DNA from: Ricinus communis | Taxonomy: Eukaryota > Streptophyta > Magnoliopsida > Malpighiales > Euphorbiaceae | NCBI RefSeq assembly: GCF_019578655.1 | Contig: NC_063261.1 | Span: forward strand, 23,353,126 to 23,417,125 | DNA length: 64,000 bases | Direction: 5' to 3' | Shown: in pieces, positions 28,595 to 41,110 of the stretch | How the letters are laid out: each line of letters opens with the position of its first letter | Position numbering within the stretch: position 1 is the stretch's first letter | The notes under the pieces: model-generated | Seen by the model: the letters and a program-made list of their open reading frames with translations, nothing else | Database searches by the model: none | Told to the model about the DNA's origin: nothing | Made by a program: the position numbers and the translations under genes

Positions 28595-29650
28595 GATTTA
28601 CTTAGAATTTAGGAACGGAAAGGAATCGATGATAAAAAAAAAATCATTCAATAAACAAACTTCTATAAGGTAACCGTCTGTAGCCATGCCTTTTCCTTTC
28701 TTGTTAGGCGACATAATACTTTACTCTTAATGCTTTTGACTCTTGTGTTATTTGATTACCGTTTGAACAACGATTTTCACCTTCTGTCTTCAAGTATTAT
28801 GTCAAACTGTACTTTTCCACTCTTAAAAGAAGCTATATTGAACCCATTCAAAGTGTTTAAAGGTTAAATTGGCTATAAAAGTAAGAAGGGTTCAAATTCA
28901 ACCTAACTGCTAAATTCGAGAGACTAATTTAATTGAACCTTGTTCCTAGTACTAGCAATAACTGATAGAATTATCTAAATACAAAAATTTTATTGTTGTG
29001 TGAACCACTTGATTGGTTCATTGTGGTTTAACAAATTAAATTAAGAAAATAATTTTGAGAAAACCCAGATGATTGATAGGTTAACGGACTAATTGAAGAG
29101 TCTCTAAAGAATTAAAATCAATTAATTGACCGATCGACCGGTCTGTCCAAACCCATTTTTGGAATTTTGTACAGTTTGGAGCGGATGACCATTCAGTCGA
29201 CTGATCCAATGGACAGAAGGAAGATTTTGATATTTTTTAAATAAAAGAAGTGCATATTTTTTAAAGGAGCAAGAATATCAAACACTTTTACTTATTTTCA
29301 GTGTTTTTTCTTTCTTACTTTAATATTATATGTTTGCATTCAAACTGGGCAACCTCTAAACAAAAGTAAGAATCTGAAAAGAGAGAACGAAGTCTTATAG
29401 AGAGCTGATTAAGTTTGGTGAAATAGTTTGTTCAGATAAGGAAAAAGGGTTTGTCCTGCATAAATTAATTTTGGAAAAACTCAGATGCTCGACTAGTTGA
29501 CCGGTCATCAAAAGTTGCAAATCAATTGACTGACTGATCGACTGATTTTCCAAATTTCTTTTTGGAATTTTGAACAGATTAGACCGAATGGCCAACCAGT
29601 TGATCGATCCAATGGATATAAGGAAGTTTATGATATTTTTTTTAAGCAAA
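28595..29650 (+). repeat. Upstream block of the segmental duplication, second copy, with doubled repeat
   Basis: 28595-29255 is collinear with 19540-20110. The GACC/GGTC-rich unit appears at about 28995-29253 and again at about 29460-29650, giving three copies in the window with the one at 19866. Shared words include TTTTGAGAAAA, ATTGACCG, GTCCAAA and AGAAGGAA. A block at about 29370-29450 recurs in diverged form at about 32450-32530, just before the intact gene. Confidence 0.6.
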
Positions 29651-30509
29651 AAGGTACAAATACACCCCTTTACTTTCGCTCAAAGTGCAATTTCATGCCC
29701 AAGTTTTGGGCCATTTAAGCTCTCATCATTTTAAAAAAACAAGTCAATTAAGCCTAATAATTAACATTTTTTTTAAAAAGCATTTCTCTTTTACTGTGAA
29801 ACGTGGTGGAGGTGATGCAATGTGGGTTTGCCTTGGCTGACATATAAAGTTGCTTTAAAGATTTGTTGCCATTAACGAGTGAATTCTTAACTGTTGGATT
29901 TGTAAATTAGGGTTTTCTGTGAAATAATGATTTTATATTGTGGGAATTTCCTTAGTATTATAATGAGAAATATTAAAAAATATTAACTATTGGCGGAATA
30001 GTTGAACGGTTTTTTAAGAATGCAAACCAATTGATTTTTTTAAGAATGTGAAGTATATGTTGAGTATATATTGAAGAAAAAAAATAAATATATATATATA
30101 TGGTATTATTTTTGACATAAAGTAAACAAAATATATATTAATTTTAATTATATTTATATTTAAATATTAATTATATAAAATACTAATTTTTTAAATATTA
30201 AAATTATAAATGGATAACTTAATTAGTATTTATAAGTATTTTAAAAAGCTAAAAAGAATATAAAATATTAATAAAATAAAAGTAAATAACAACAAAAAAT
30301 AATATATACTAAATATATATTAAGTATCTCAATCTTTTCCAAATGAAATAAAATATAAAATTAAAAAAAATTAAACGACAAAATGTATATATTTACCGAT
30401 TAATAGTATATTTGGAATATTTAAAACTTTTAAAATAAAATAGAATTCAACTCAAATGTTCAATAGTAAACAGTATATATTTACTAAAATATGGCATACG
30501 TTAGGGGGT

Positions 30510-30905
30510 TTCTCTAGAGTGCCATTATGGTACTCTACCATTATAAGTATATTTTTTTTAATCATAGATAATTTATTAATATTATTTTAAATAATTTATT
30601 AATTATATATCTTTCTATTAATTTAAATTATCAATAAATTCATTTATAGTTTTTAATTATTTATGTAATTTAAAAATCATATAAATGAGTCTCATAATTA
30701 TAAAGTACCACCGACTAAATTTAAAAAATCTATAAAAAATTTTAATAAATAAAAAATAACATATTTAGTTGATCAATTACCAAGTACTATATATAATTAA
30801 CTAATCTAGTATTTAATTATATTAATAAATTATCAAAATTAAAATAAAACTAATTTTATAGGTCTATATGATACTATACATCTACGGTACATAATAATGA
30901 TTCTA
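30510..30905. mobile_element. MITE-like repeat, copy 1
   Basis: About 400 bp, clearly similar along its length to about 56300-56670. Shared stretches include ACCATTATAAGTATA/ATCATTATAAGTCTA, AATATTATTTTAAATA, AATTGTCAATAAATT-type text, ACTATATATAATT.ACTAAT and ATTTAATTATATTAATAAAT. The ends carry weak inverted similarity (GTATCATTATAAG versus the complement GTATCATATAAT). No coding. Confidence 0.5.
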
Positions 30906-32040
30906 CATTAGATATATGTAAAGTATTTGAAACTAATTCTTACAAAATAGAAAAAATGAGAAAATAAAAAATAGATATTTCTAAAAACAACCGGAGACAA
31001 TTTTGAAAAAATAAAAAATGGGAGTACTTTCATAATAATTTTAAAAAAAGTTTGGATAAATGGTAAAGTTTCCTTAAAAGAAAATGGTAGAGAGTTAATC
31101 CTTTTTCTAGAAAGTCATGTGAAGTAGTCGAAGTGGGTCTTCCTTGTTTTTCTGTGTACGTGCCTTGAGAATTATATGCATGCATTATTCTGTTTGAGGG
31201 GTAGAGATAATAAGGGATAATTAAAAGAATCTGCCCCCAACCTGTGTATTAGTTTTTAATTGAAACCTTGAACGAAATTTCTTTGCAATTTGATATCCAA
31301 AGCTTTTCTGTTAGACTTTGGGCCACTATCATGTAGGCAAATACATTTCATATAATTAAGTAGGTTAACTTTAATGTTAGGCAATCTCTATTGGTTTATA
31401 TTGGTAAATAATTATTGGATGGTTTAATTAAGTAGGTTAACTTTAATGTTACATTAACCCTAAAATAAAAACATTTTTAGTGGAGTTTCACCATTTCAAT
31501 GAAGGTAACCTTTTAAGTGCCACGAGCTTTCCTTTATATTACTACAATGTTTTTGTTAGAGCCAACTTAATTAATCTATCGTCTGACGGTCAGTCCAATT
31601 AGTCTGCAAATAAAAAGTGACTATACACTAAAAAAGAAAAAATGTCGCGCAGGTTTACACCTCTAAGTCTAAAAATATACTAACATTAGTAGCAGATTAC
31701 AAAAAATAAAAATTAAGTAAAATTAAAGCAAATTTATATTTGAAGTCTAATCTGAAATTGCTAATCAACGAGACCAAAGGCCAGAGAATCCCCCCACCTT
31801 TTGCCAAATAGTCAATTAAAACTTCTGTCACAATTTTGGTTCAATATTTATGTGCCATAATATAAAATGAGGTTTTAAACTGACTATTTAGTAAAAGATT
31901 AAGAATATCAGCAGTGAATGGTATGCTGCAAATCTCAGTGCCGTTACACATATATCAAAGCTACTGATTTATTGAAAACCTCGTGTGTGATCTCCAAGAA
32001 AAAAGGAAAAGAGAAATATTTTGTGTGTTTGCGAGTCAAA

Positions 32041-32226
32041 ATATTAATTCAAACCCAAGTACATGCTGCATTAATGTAAGGATGTAAGAAAATAAAACAT
32101 TTGAAAAAGCATTAAACTTGTCAGTGTAATATTAATTCAAACCAAATAAAGAACACGTTGCATTAATGTAAGGATGGTAAAGAAAGAAAATGTTAAACAT
32201 TTGTAGAAAACATTAAACTCGTCAGT
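32041..32226 (+). repeat. Tandem duplication of about 88 bp
   Basis: Copies at 32041-32125 and 32129-32226 share ATATTAATTCAAACC, GCATTAATGTAAGGATG, AACATTTG and CATTAAACT.GTCAGT. They lie 400-580 bp upstream of the membrane-protein start codon, in its probable promoter. Confidence 0.85.
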
Positions 32227-32552
32227 ACCCACTGCGTCTCCTTCTTCCTTTCATCTTTATAGTTAAACATTTGAAAAAGAAACTATTAAACTTCTCTGCT
32301 CTTCGTCTTCTTCCTTTCACTTTACTTATCTTTATTATTTCTACTTTCTTGTTAAATATTTGAACAAACCCTTACATTTTTCAGGATCCTTATTACTTCC
32401 GTTTTATTTATCTGTTGCGATTCTTCTTTCTTACCTTTAAACATGGTAAGCATTGAAAAAGGAGAATAAAGTTTTCCGGAGAGACTATCAAGTTTAGTGA
32501 AATAGTCCATTCAAACAAAAGAAAGAGGTATTTATTATTATGAATTTGCTTG

Positions 32553-32625
32553 TATCAAAGTTAAAACTTTTCTTTCTCTCCTATCAAAGTTAAAATTCTC
32601 TATTTTCTCATATCAAAGTTAAAAT
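32553..32625 (+). repeat. 29-bp tandem repeat running into the start codon
   Basis: TATCAAAGTTAAAA begins at 32553, 32582 and 32611, an exact 29-bp period. The third copy runs directly into the ATG at 32624, so the 5' leader is made of these repeats. Confidence 0.9.
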
Positions 32626-34262
32626 GCCTGTCACAGTTGAGCATAAAGTTATTATGATTTATGCTGCATTTGCACTTGTTACTTTGCTTTGTGGAAGCAT
32701 TGGCTTAATACATGCTTCCGTAGCTAAGCATAAAATTTCTTTTCTTCCTGAAATTTCAAAACCTGTCAAGGTTTGTAAACCTACGACTGTAGCTCAAGCT
32801 CCAGATCATCAGCCAAATCAAGCCAACGGCATCGAACCTTACAGCTTATTTAGTGCTATTAACGCTGTTAATATTTTAGTGCTTGCTTTTGTAATAATAT
32901 TTCGAATCTGGGTAGGTCTTGAAAGATTAGACAATGCAGGGAAAAGTTTATTTAGATCTTAATATTTATTATACATACCAATTAGTTGTTATAATTATCT
33001 TTCAATCATCCAGTAAAAAAATCAATAAAATATTTAGAGATAAAGACATTTTCTTTTTATATTTTGATAAAAGAGATAAAAACGTTTTCAAACAAATAAA
33101 AGATAGGATCAAAATTGCAGCAATTTGATAAGGTTAACTTAGCAGTTTGAGCAGCACATGACTCTAGACTAAATTAATATATATAGAGAGAGTATGATAT
33201 CATATCTCAACCTATTATTTAGTGCAATATGCTAAAAATATTGCAATTTCTACAGGAATTTGAGCTGAAAATGTTGAAAATTATAGAATATTATAAGTGC
33301 AAAACTTCTGAAAAATGTAGATTAGTCCCTCCAAGAGAAAGGGGTTCTTATCATGGTAAGTCTATTGATACTTCGTTCTTTATATATAATTGCTGCTCTT
33401 TATAAAATAGTATTGTATTAATTTTGGTGCAGGAGAACCATACAACTGCCCTTGGATAATGATGGCTTTTACTTCCTATACCTTTGGATTTATAGTTTTC
33501 TCTTTTACAAGAAATAATGTGGTGATTAATTTTATGTATTCCGGTCCTTGGCATTTTGGGTTTATGATGCTCTTTATGCCTTTTCTCCATTTAAGTGTGG
33601 CAAGTTATTTAGATTATCTTGGTCCTGTCGTGGAAAACCATGTTCTTGGACCTGTTAGAAAATTTGCAATGGTTGTTTTCAGTATATGTGCAGTTAGTAC
33701 TGTTGCAAAACTTGTTGAGGATAACAAGTATTGCTACGTCTTGATCTTCTTTACTGTTGAACTACAAGCATTTGTATATTTATTGTTTGGTTCAAGGGAC
33801 CATGGCAACTGGGATATTGCATTTGCGGGAAGCTTGCAGATCGGTATCATCAATCTGATGAGAGGTGGCATTGGCAATTTGCTGGTTGCTATTGTATTCT
33901 CTATTTTAGTTTGGAGGCTTGTTCACTACGGGTATAAATCCTATTTCATTGAAAAATATTTACAACATATCAAGGAATCGAATAGTGATATGAAATTAGA
34001 ATCAAATGGAGAGGTGAAGTTTGAAGTTATTTTTTTGTCAAAGTCAGATGGAGAAGTAAAACTTGAATCCGATAAGAAGATAGTATCAAATGGTGACATA
34101 AAATTAGAATCTGACGGAGAGTTGAAAGTCGAGTTTACTTTTTATGAAGATATAAAACCCGAATTCAATAAGAAGGTGGATAATCTAATAATTTTTTGTT
34201 CTGAGTCCAAATATCAGAAAAGAGAAACTCTAGTTATGTTTATATTCTCCCAACAAGAATAG
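32624..34262 (+). CDS. Unrecognised multi-pass membrane protein, three-exon model
   Basis: I do not recognise this family. Model: 32624-32911, 33256-33355, 33433-34262, with GT-AG introns. The 1218 bp give 405 aa. Predicted membrane segments are at about residues 10-30, 78-95, 140-157, 169-188, 207-224, 230-249 and 278-294, roughly seven in all. The linker at 97-138 contains several Cys and a basic PPRERG patch. The C-terminus (about 310-380) is charged and repeats variants of KLESDGE. A diverged, broken paralogue lies at 20477-20852. Alternative: the first exon could be read through to a stop at 32962, giving a separate 112-aa protein. Homology between the two copies extends past the proposed donor (LERLDN), which supports this alternative. 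The second part alone would be a 267-aa protein from 33459. Confidence 0.6.
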
Positions 34263-36221
34263 ATATCCATTTTCTTTCTGTGCAAACATGGATAGAAAAA
34301 TAAAAGAATTTCTTCTGTTTATCTTTTCTGTTTCCTCTCTTGCAAGTCCCAAATTGCATGATATACAAGTACGGGAATGCACCATTAGATTGGTGATATT
34401 GCACGAAGAACAGAGAAAGCAAACTTTATGAGAAAGAAAGAAAGGCACTAATGCGCTATGTGTTATTAATTCATTAACTTGAGCTCTTTTTACGAGTGTC
34501 AAAGCTGAAACCTGTACTAGAGAGATCTAAGTGATAATGACTGCAAATTAATTGAGATGCTGATGACTCGTTAAAAATTTTGTTTAATAAATTAAATAAG
34601 ATATGCTTGTATTAATTTATATGTTCAATTAGTAAATAAATTGGTTATAAAAAATCAAAAATCAACTAGTGTTTAGCTTGTTTAAGCTCATAAACAAACT
34701 GGCTCATTTATAAAGTCATAAATAGATCTATGAAATAATTTATTTAAAAATTTAAATATTTACTGATAAGCAGATTCGTAAATTCAATTCTCTCATACAT
34801 TTGTAATAACTTTTTAGAATTTATTTTGTATCTTCTTACTTAATGCTTACTGTAAAATTTAAGCGCATAATTTATTTTTAATTAGAAAATTTACAACTCT
34901 TGTTTAGTTAGTTAATTGGAGCCTTCAAGCCAAGTTCGGACTTCAAAACAGACTTAAATTTAAGTTTATAAGTGTACTAATTACTAATCAATTTAAGTTT
35001 ATAATTGTACTAATTACTATCAACATTTGACCGATTCTGAACTCAAAAATAATTAAGAATCTAAAATTCAATTGAAGACTTATTCCTTTTGATTTTATTA
35101 ATTAATTTGTGGAAGCAGAAAATAAATTGGATTTTTAAATTGATTATTCAATTGTTTAATCAGGAGCAGAATCAGAAAACGAAAATTTCGTATAATTCAC
35201 GGTTTAAATTCTTATGGGGATTTAGAGAATGCTCTCGTGTTCTTTTATTTGATTTGATGCTTCCTTGTAAAACATACATAAATTCTTTTCTTTGAGAAAG
35301 ACTATTTACGTCTCTATTAATTTGTAAGAAATAACTATTTTGCAATTCTATTTAAAAGTTGCTTGATTGTTAAACTTTTACTATTATTTTTTATATATAA
35401 TTAAATTATTGGATAGGGTTTTATTAATAATTATTCACCATTATGGACATACTCCAGATGCAAATCCAACATGTTCCAAAAGATGCCAGATGCCATACTT
35501 CCAGAGTCTACCATTAACTACATCTACAGATAAAAAACATTAGAATCTGTAAATTCAGAACAACAAATGATAAACTCTGTAGCATCTTTCTTTGCTGGAT
35601 TGATAATATCTGCCAAATGTCCAATGAATTTACCATAAATTATCATAGAGAATCTCATAATATATATATATATTACATTGTACCATAAAAGAAAAGATAT
35701 GTCTGGATATTCTTGAGAAGCCAGGTAGCAAGGACTAGAATATGCCTCATTTATATTCTTTTTCATTTTTTCTTTCCTTTGCTTTCTGTGAAATGCTATG
35801 ATTAGATTCTCCTTTAAGTTCTAACTTTATAGTAATGATTATATTCCATACAAGAGAGAGAAAGAGAGGGAGAGATCCAATTATATAAATAAATAAATAA
35901 AAAAAGAAAAATTAATATTTCATCAATTTATTTTATTATTTAATTATGTAAATTATTCTTTTCTTTTCTCCTTTCTTCTTTATGGCCTAAAATGAACATT
36001 GTATCAAAGGATTGACTCAAGAATTTCAAAATATATGCTTAGCTTTGGCATGTCATGAACTGTACATAAACTTGATGCTTCAGCTTTATCAAACAAAACA
36101 ATATTTGGTATAATCTTTACAGAACAATATATACTCGAGTACAATGAAGATATATGATTCTCCACTTCTTTTTCCTAATAGTAATGCACCTTCTTTGTAA
36201 AGTACTTTTTGTTTGAGGAAT

Positions 36222-36252
36222 TGGTCCAGCTGCCAGGGCCTGGCAAGGACCA
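36222..36252. other. Short, stable inverted repeat
   Basis: TGGTCC-AGC-TGCCAGG and CCTGGCA-A-GGACCA surround a single base, forming a hairpin with 13 paired positions in surrounding AT-rich DNA. It matches no microRNA I know and has no U-tract, so the role is unknown. Confidence 0.6.
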
Positions 36253-37530
36253 CAAGATATGGACAAATTGTTCTTATTATATGCTATCAAGATTATAGGT
36301 GTAACTTAATGAGCAATGGACATTGATCTATGTTGTAACATGCTCACATAGTGCACCTTTTATTACATTAGTAATGATGGTTAAATATGAAGGCCTCATT
36401 CGGTTTAAGAAAATTTAAAATCTATAAAATTAGCCAAAACAAAACATATTTTAATTCTCTTTATCTAATAACAGTTTTAAAACTTAATCTGAACCGATCT
36501 TTAATTTTATTTTATAAAATTTATCAGTTCAACCGGTTAGATATCAATTTTAAAAAAATTAATGATAATCAAAATATATTTAGATTCTAGAATATGAAAA
36601 GCGCTTTGAGATATTATTGATGTTATATTAATCTTCTATTTACTAGTAAATTCTAAAAACAATTTAAAATTTTATTAGTAAAGTTATTAAAACTGTATGT
36701 GCAGACTTAAATTAACAGTAAGTAAATGTATATCTTAATTTGAATAAAATCTTAAATTTCAATTTTTTTCTCTTATTTGTAATTAAAAATAATCATCAAA
36801 ACTCTATCTATCAATTATAAATTTTCTTAATCAAATATTAATCCATAGGCTGGTATGGTGATTATTGAACAATAAGAACCAAGAAAATTATGCCAAGTCG
36901 GATCCTACCGCAGGTCCAACATGCAGTCTTTATGAAGCCTAATTTATTTAGATATTGGTTTTTTAAAAGTTTAGCCTAACAATAGATAGTAGCAAATACG
37001 AATCAAGTACAAAACTATTATGTTACTCTCTACCTATTGGACCATATATAAAACAATTGCCCATTGGAATTTATACCCAATATTGACCTATACCCAAAAG
37101 ATGACAACCTAATTTTCTAATGCTAACAACTAGTTTAGGTATTCTTGTATTAGAATTTATAAAATCTATGAAATTTATTTATAATATTCTAAATGAAGTA
37201 AAATTTCTACATAATCAAATTTATATAGCATTCGAGCATCTCTCCCTGAATTAATTATAACCATCGTTTCTAATTAACATCTCAATTAATTGAAATGGTA
37301 GGCCAATTAAAAGTTCTCAGGTGCACTAAAATGAAAGTGGTCCAGTAATCAATCCTTATATATAAGTTACCAAAAAAGAAGAAAAGGAAAATGCCCATAG
37401 GATTCTTGCTAGTTCTGGTCCTAATTGGCCGGCCAGCTTTTCTTCTTTTCTAATTTTTTTTTCCCTTAAAAAGCATGAGGTTGGGTTGGTCAATTTTTAG
37501 GCCTATGATTAATTGCATAAGTGGCAATTG

Positions 37531-37662
37531 TCATTGTCCTTATCTCTTATATTAATACTAATAGACAGAAAGAAAAAGAGAAACTGTTAGCAAATAAAAA
37601 TGAAAGGGTCATTGTCCTTATCTCTTTTATTAATACAACAAACAAATTGTAAGCAAATAAAA
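37531..37662 (+). repeat. Tandem duplication of about 78 bp
   Basis: TCATTGTCCTTATCTCTT opens copies at 37531 and 37609, and both end with AGCAAATAAAA. The copies differ by substitutions and a deletion of about 15 bp. Confidence 0.85.
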
Positions 37663-40600
37663 CAATCAACTGTGTGGTCCCTACCATGGACTTCACTTCT
37701 TGGTCGTCGTCCATCTATGTTAATTGAGGTCATGAGAACGTTCTTCTTTTTCTTTTTCTTTTGTCTGTTTGGTTATTTCGAATTGAGGCTTTACAATTCT
37801 GAAAACGATTTCAAGAGTAATTAGATTATAATTAATTAGTAAAAATCTGTTTTTCTTTTTATTTTTTATTGTCTTTATAAATTTATAATATATAATTATA
37901 ATAAAAATTTCATTTAAATTTAATTTGATTTAAATATATAATTTAATAAAATATATAAAATTATTAAATAACTTTTATATTACTTTGTCAATAAATTTCA
38001 CAAAATCTAAAAACTCTTTTTAATTTCATAACATTTTCAATTCTACAGTTTCCGTTACTATTTTCAGCTTTTTGTAATAAAAAAAAATGAAATTCCAAAA
38101 GTTCAAGTTCTACAATATCAAATTAGACACAACCACGTGATATTTTTAGTTTAATAATTATTGTGATTGATATCTTTAACTTAAATCTTTTTAGTGTCAA
38201 CTCTTTTCTTTATAAAAAGCATAAAATTTCATATATTAAATTATTCATTAATAAAAATGAAAAACATTATAATAAAGAAGTACATAGAAATAACAACTTA
38301 TATTCATAACTTTTCATAGTATTAAAATGTTTTAATTTGTAATTTAGACAACTTGATTATTTTATACTATAAATTAATATTTTAATAGTTAATAGAGTTT
38401 GATTATAATAATATCACAAATTCTCATTATAAGTACCTAAAAGATAATCTATGGACCAAAACTAAAATATTTTAATAAAGAGTGTTACTTCTCTAATTTC
38501 AATATGAAAACATTACAATTATTTCGATGTTTCTTTTCACTTATGATTCTTAGATTAGTTTTTATATGAATTTTAATAAGGAAAAAATTATTTTAAATTG
38601 TCAAAATCAGAGTATTAATAACTTATTAAGCAACTATTCATAAGATATCAAATACAAAGACCATGAAACGAGTGGATTGCAATTTACCTGTCGTTTTAGG
38701 CTGCAACATGTGGCGGCTAAGAGTTGTCTGGTAGATGTGATGAGTCATCATCATCAAAAGCATTTATTGGCAGCGGCGAATTAATTGCAGATCAACGCCA
38801 CGTGTCTCTCGTTATAATTCTTACCTTGGTCTTCCTCCTACCTTATCACAATGTTTCTTTTAACTAAAAAAAGAAAAATACTATGTAGGAGAAATATTAC
38901 TGTCCTATTATTATTTTCAACCATGAAAACAATTGAAAAGTTTATAATTAGATAATTACCTTATTATCCTTTTTATCGTTTCAAGTTTTCAACATGATTT
39001 TGAACCATTTATAGAATATTATTTAAAAGAAAAGTACTTGATTAATTTAACGATTAACTTTTAGGATTTTTTTTTTCAAAAAACACTCCACTTATACTTA
39101 ATTTACTAAGTTGATAATTAAATAATTATACCAAATTATCCTCTTCTTGGATATTCACGCAGCTAATATTATATTTTTCTCTATTTATAATAACTGTTTT
39201 TTTATTTCAAATTGAAAAAATTTAATTATTTATTATTTTTATATATTTAGTATAATATTAAATTTATTTTTTTGAAATGGAATATTTATTAATTTAGATA
39301 AATTATTAAAGAATAATATTTAATAAAGAAAATATTAAATTAGGATAGAGTAATTGTTGGTACGAGAAGAAATAATAAAAAATCACAGGTCAATAACTCC
39401 ATTATTTGAAGAGGAGGTTTCTGTGAAGCTCAAGGTCACCTTCAATTCAGGCAGCAGACTGTTATATATAATAATATATTTTCTTTTTCTTTTAAAAAAT
39501 GTTATTATTAATGTATTTGTTTCATTCAAATTTGTTAAGTTGGATTATGGCATTTATAATAATAAAATACAAAGCTGGATTATGACTTGGTCGCCAAGGC
39601 AAATATTCTGCTGTACTGTCGAAATTCTCTTATTACCCTTCCCTCTCTTTTCTTTTATTGTCATTAATTTATGTTTACTATAAAACAATTGTGAAACATG
39701 AGTAAATAATCAATTCATTTAATAGACAATATTTAAATAAAATAAATTTAAATTCTTTTTAATCTTTATAAGTGTTATAAATGTATCAATCAGAACTTCC
39801 TTTTACTAGTATAAACTATTTAATAATTATAAATTTCTTTGAATTTAATATAAATATTATAATTAATGCGTATATATAAATATTTTATAATTAATATTGA
39901 ATAATAAAATATATTTTATTTATTTAAAATTAATAAATATATATTAATTATCTGTTAATACAATATATATATATATATATATTAAATTTAAATAATTTTT
40001 TATATTTAAAAAATAAAAATTCATAATTCTATTAGTTGGCCTTATTTCATATCAATAAAATATTTCCCATGGATTCTGATATATTATAAGTAAACAATCA
40101 AATTCTTTGGTCCCTATTATATAAGCAATTGATATATAACAAGAATAAATTATTTTTAGATATACAATTTTACTTGTATAGCTAATTATGACTAATTTTA
40201 TATGAAACTGTTAAAAAGCATTTAACAATTTTTTGTTTATAATTTCTGTTAGTACACCCATTATGAATTCAAATCAATTTTGTCAAAACAAAATTTAAAC
40301 AGATTTATATAACAATCTGAAGTGTTTTTCTTTTGTTTTCTTTATACAAAAAAAGAAAGTATTTCCGTGCGTCTTTTATAGTTTATTCAATCTGTCATTC
40401 AACAAAATTATATTTTTGGCAGTTTGTTTGTTTTGTTATATTTCTTATAACAGATGGTATTTTATAATATAAAATAGATAAATCTATTAAAGGTTAATAA
40501 TAATATTAATGTCCAAATATTAATACTGAAATTAAAATTATAAAAATTATATGCTGAATTTAATAATAAACACTAAATAATTTTTTTTTGTAAAAAACTA

Positions 40601-41081
40601 AATATTTAACAATCTAATATTAAAATATAAGTTGTCCATTTTATTTATTTATTTGTACTTCAATAACTGAAAACCGCGATTAGAAATTGCATAATGCATG
40701 ACAGTATAAATTAAACTGTAGGGGTAATTGTTGTAATTATCTGTTTAGAGAAACAAAAGCTAAAAGTAATTAATTTCGAAATGGCATTTCGCGTGAGTGC
40801 CAACTGTTAGTCGGTTTGGAAAAAGAAAAAAGAAAAAACTGTTAGTAGGTGAGCTGTTGTTAGAAATGAATTTTCATGCCAATAATTCGCAACAGAAATT
40901 GCTTTTCCAAAACAAAAGAATTGCTAATTTCTCTTTTATCATTCTCCTAAGCAAACAATTAATAAAATAAAACACACACAAATCTAAAAACCATTATTAT
41001 TTTTGTCTAAAAAAATAAAAGAAACAAGAAACACAACAAAATTCACCGACCGAATCCTCCCCAATTTTCTGTCCAAATCCA

Positions 41082-41110
41082 TTTTATTATTATTATTATT
41101 ATTATTATTA
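41082..41110. repeat. (ATT)n microsatellite upstream of the DUF506 gene
   Basis: An ATT run of about nine units, 580 bp upstream of the start codon. Confidence 0.9.

Larger units (their letters stand above)
29651..32550. other. AT-rich intergenic region upstream of the membrane-protein gene
   Basis: No gene was recognised. It contains a MITE-like repeat (about 30510-30905) and a direct repeat at 31355-31381 and 31425-31451 (both with AAGTAGGTTAACTTTAATGT). It also contains a tandem duplication at 32041-32226. About 29660-29830 reads like remnant transposon text (ACCCCTTTACTTTCGCTCAA) that I could not classify. Confidence 0.5.
34263..41000. other. Long AT-rich intergenic region without a recognised gene
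   Basis: Nothing with convincing coding potential in nearly 7 kb. Islands of less AT-rich DNA occur at about 35430-35780, where an 80-codon minus-strand frame is unrecognised. Others are at about 36180-36260 (a perfect-stem hairpin, listed separately) and about 38680-38830. The last contains CCACGTGTC with a G-box core and TGAGTCATCATCATC, so it may be a cis-regulatory patch or an unannotated non-coding gene. Confidence 0.5.

Noticed and set aside
35524..35766. 80-codon minus-strand frame in the 34-41 kb gene desert
   Set aside because: No recognised similarity, no flanking exons found, and composition like random AT-rich DNA.
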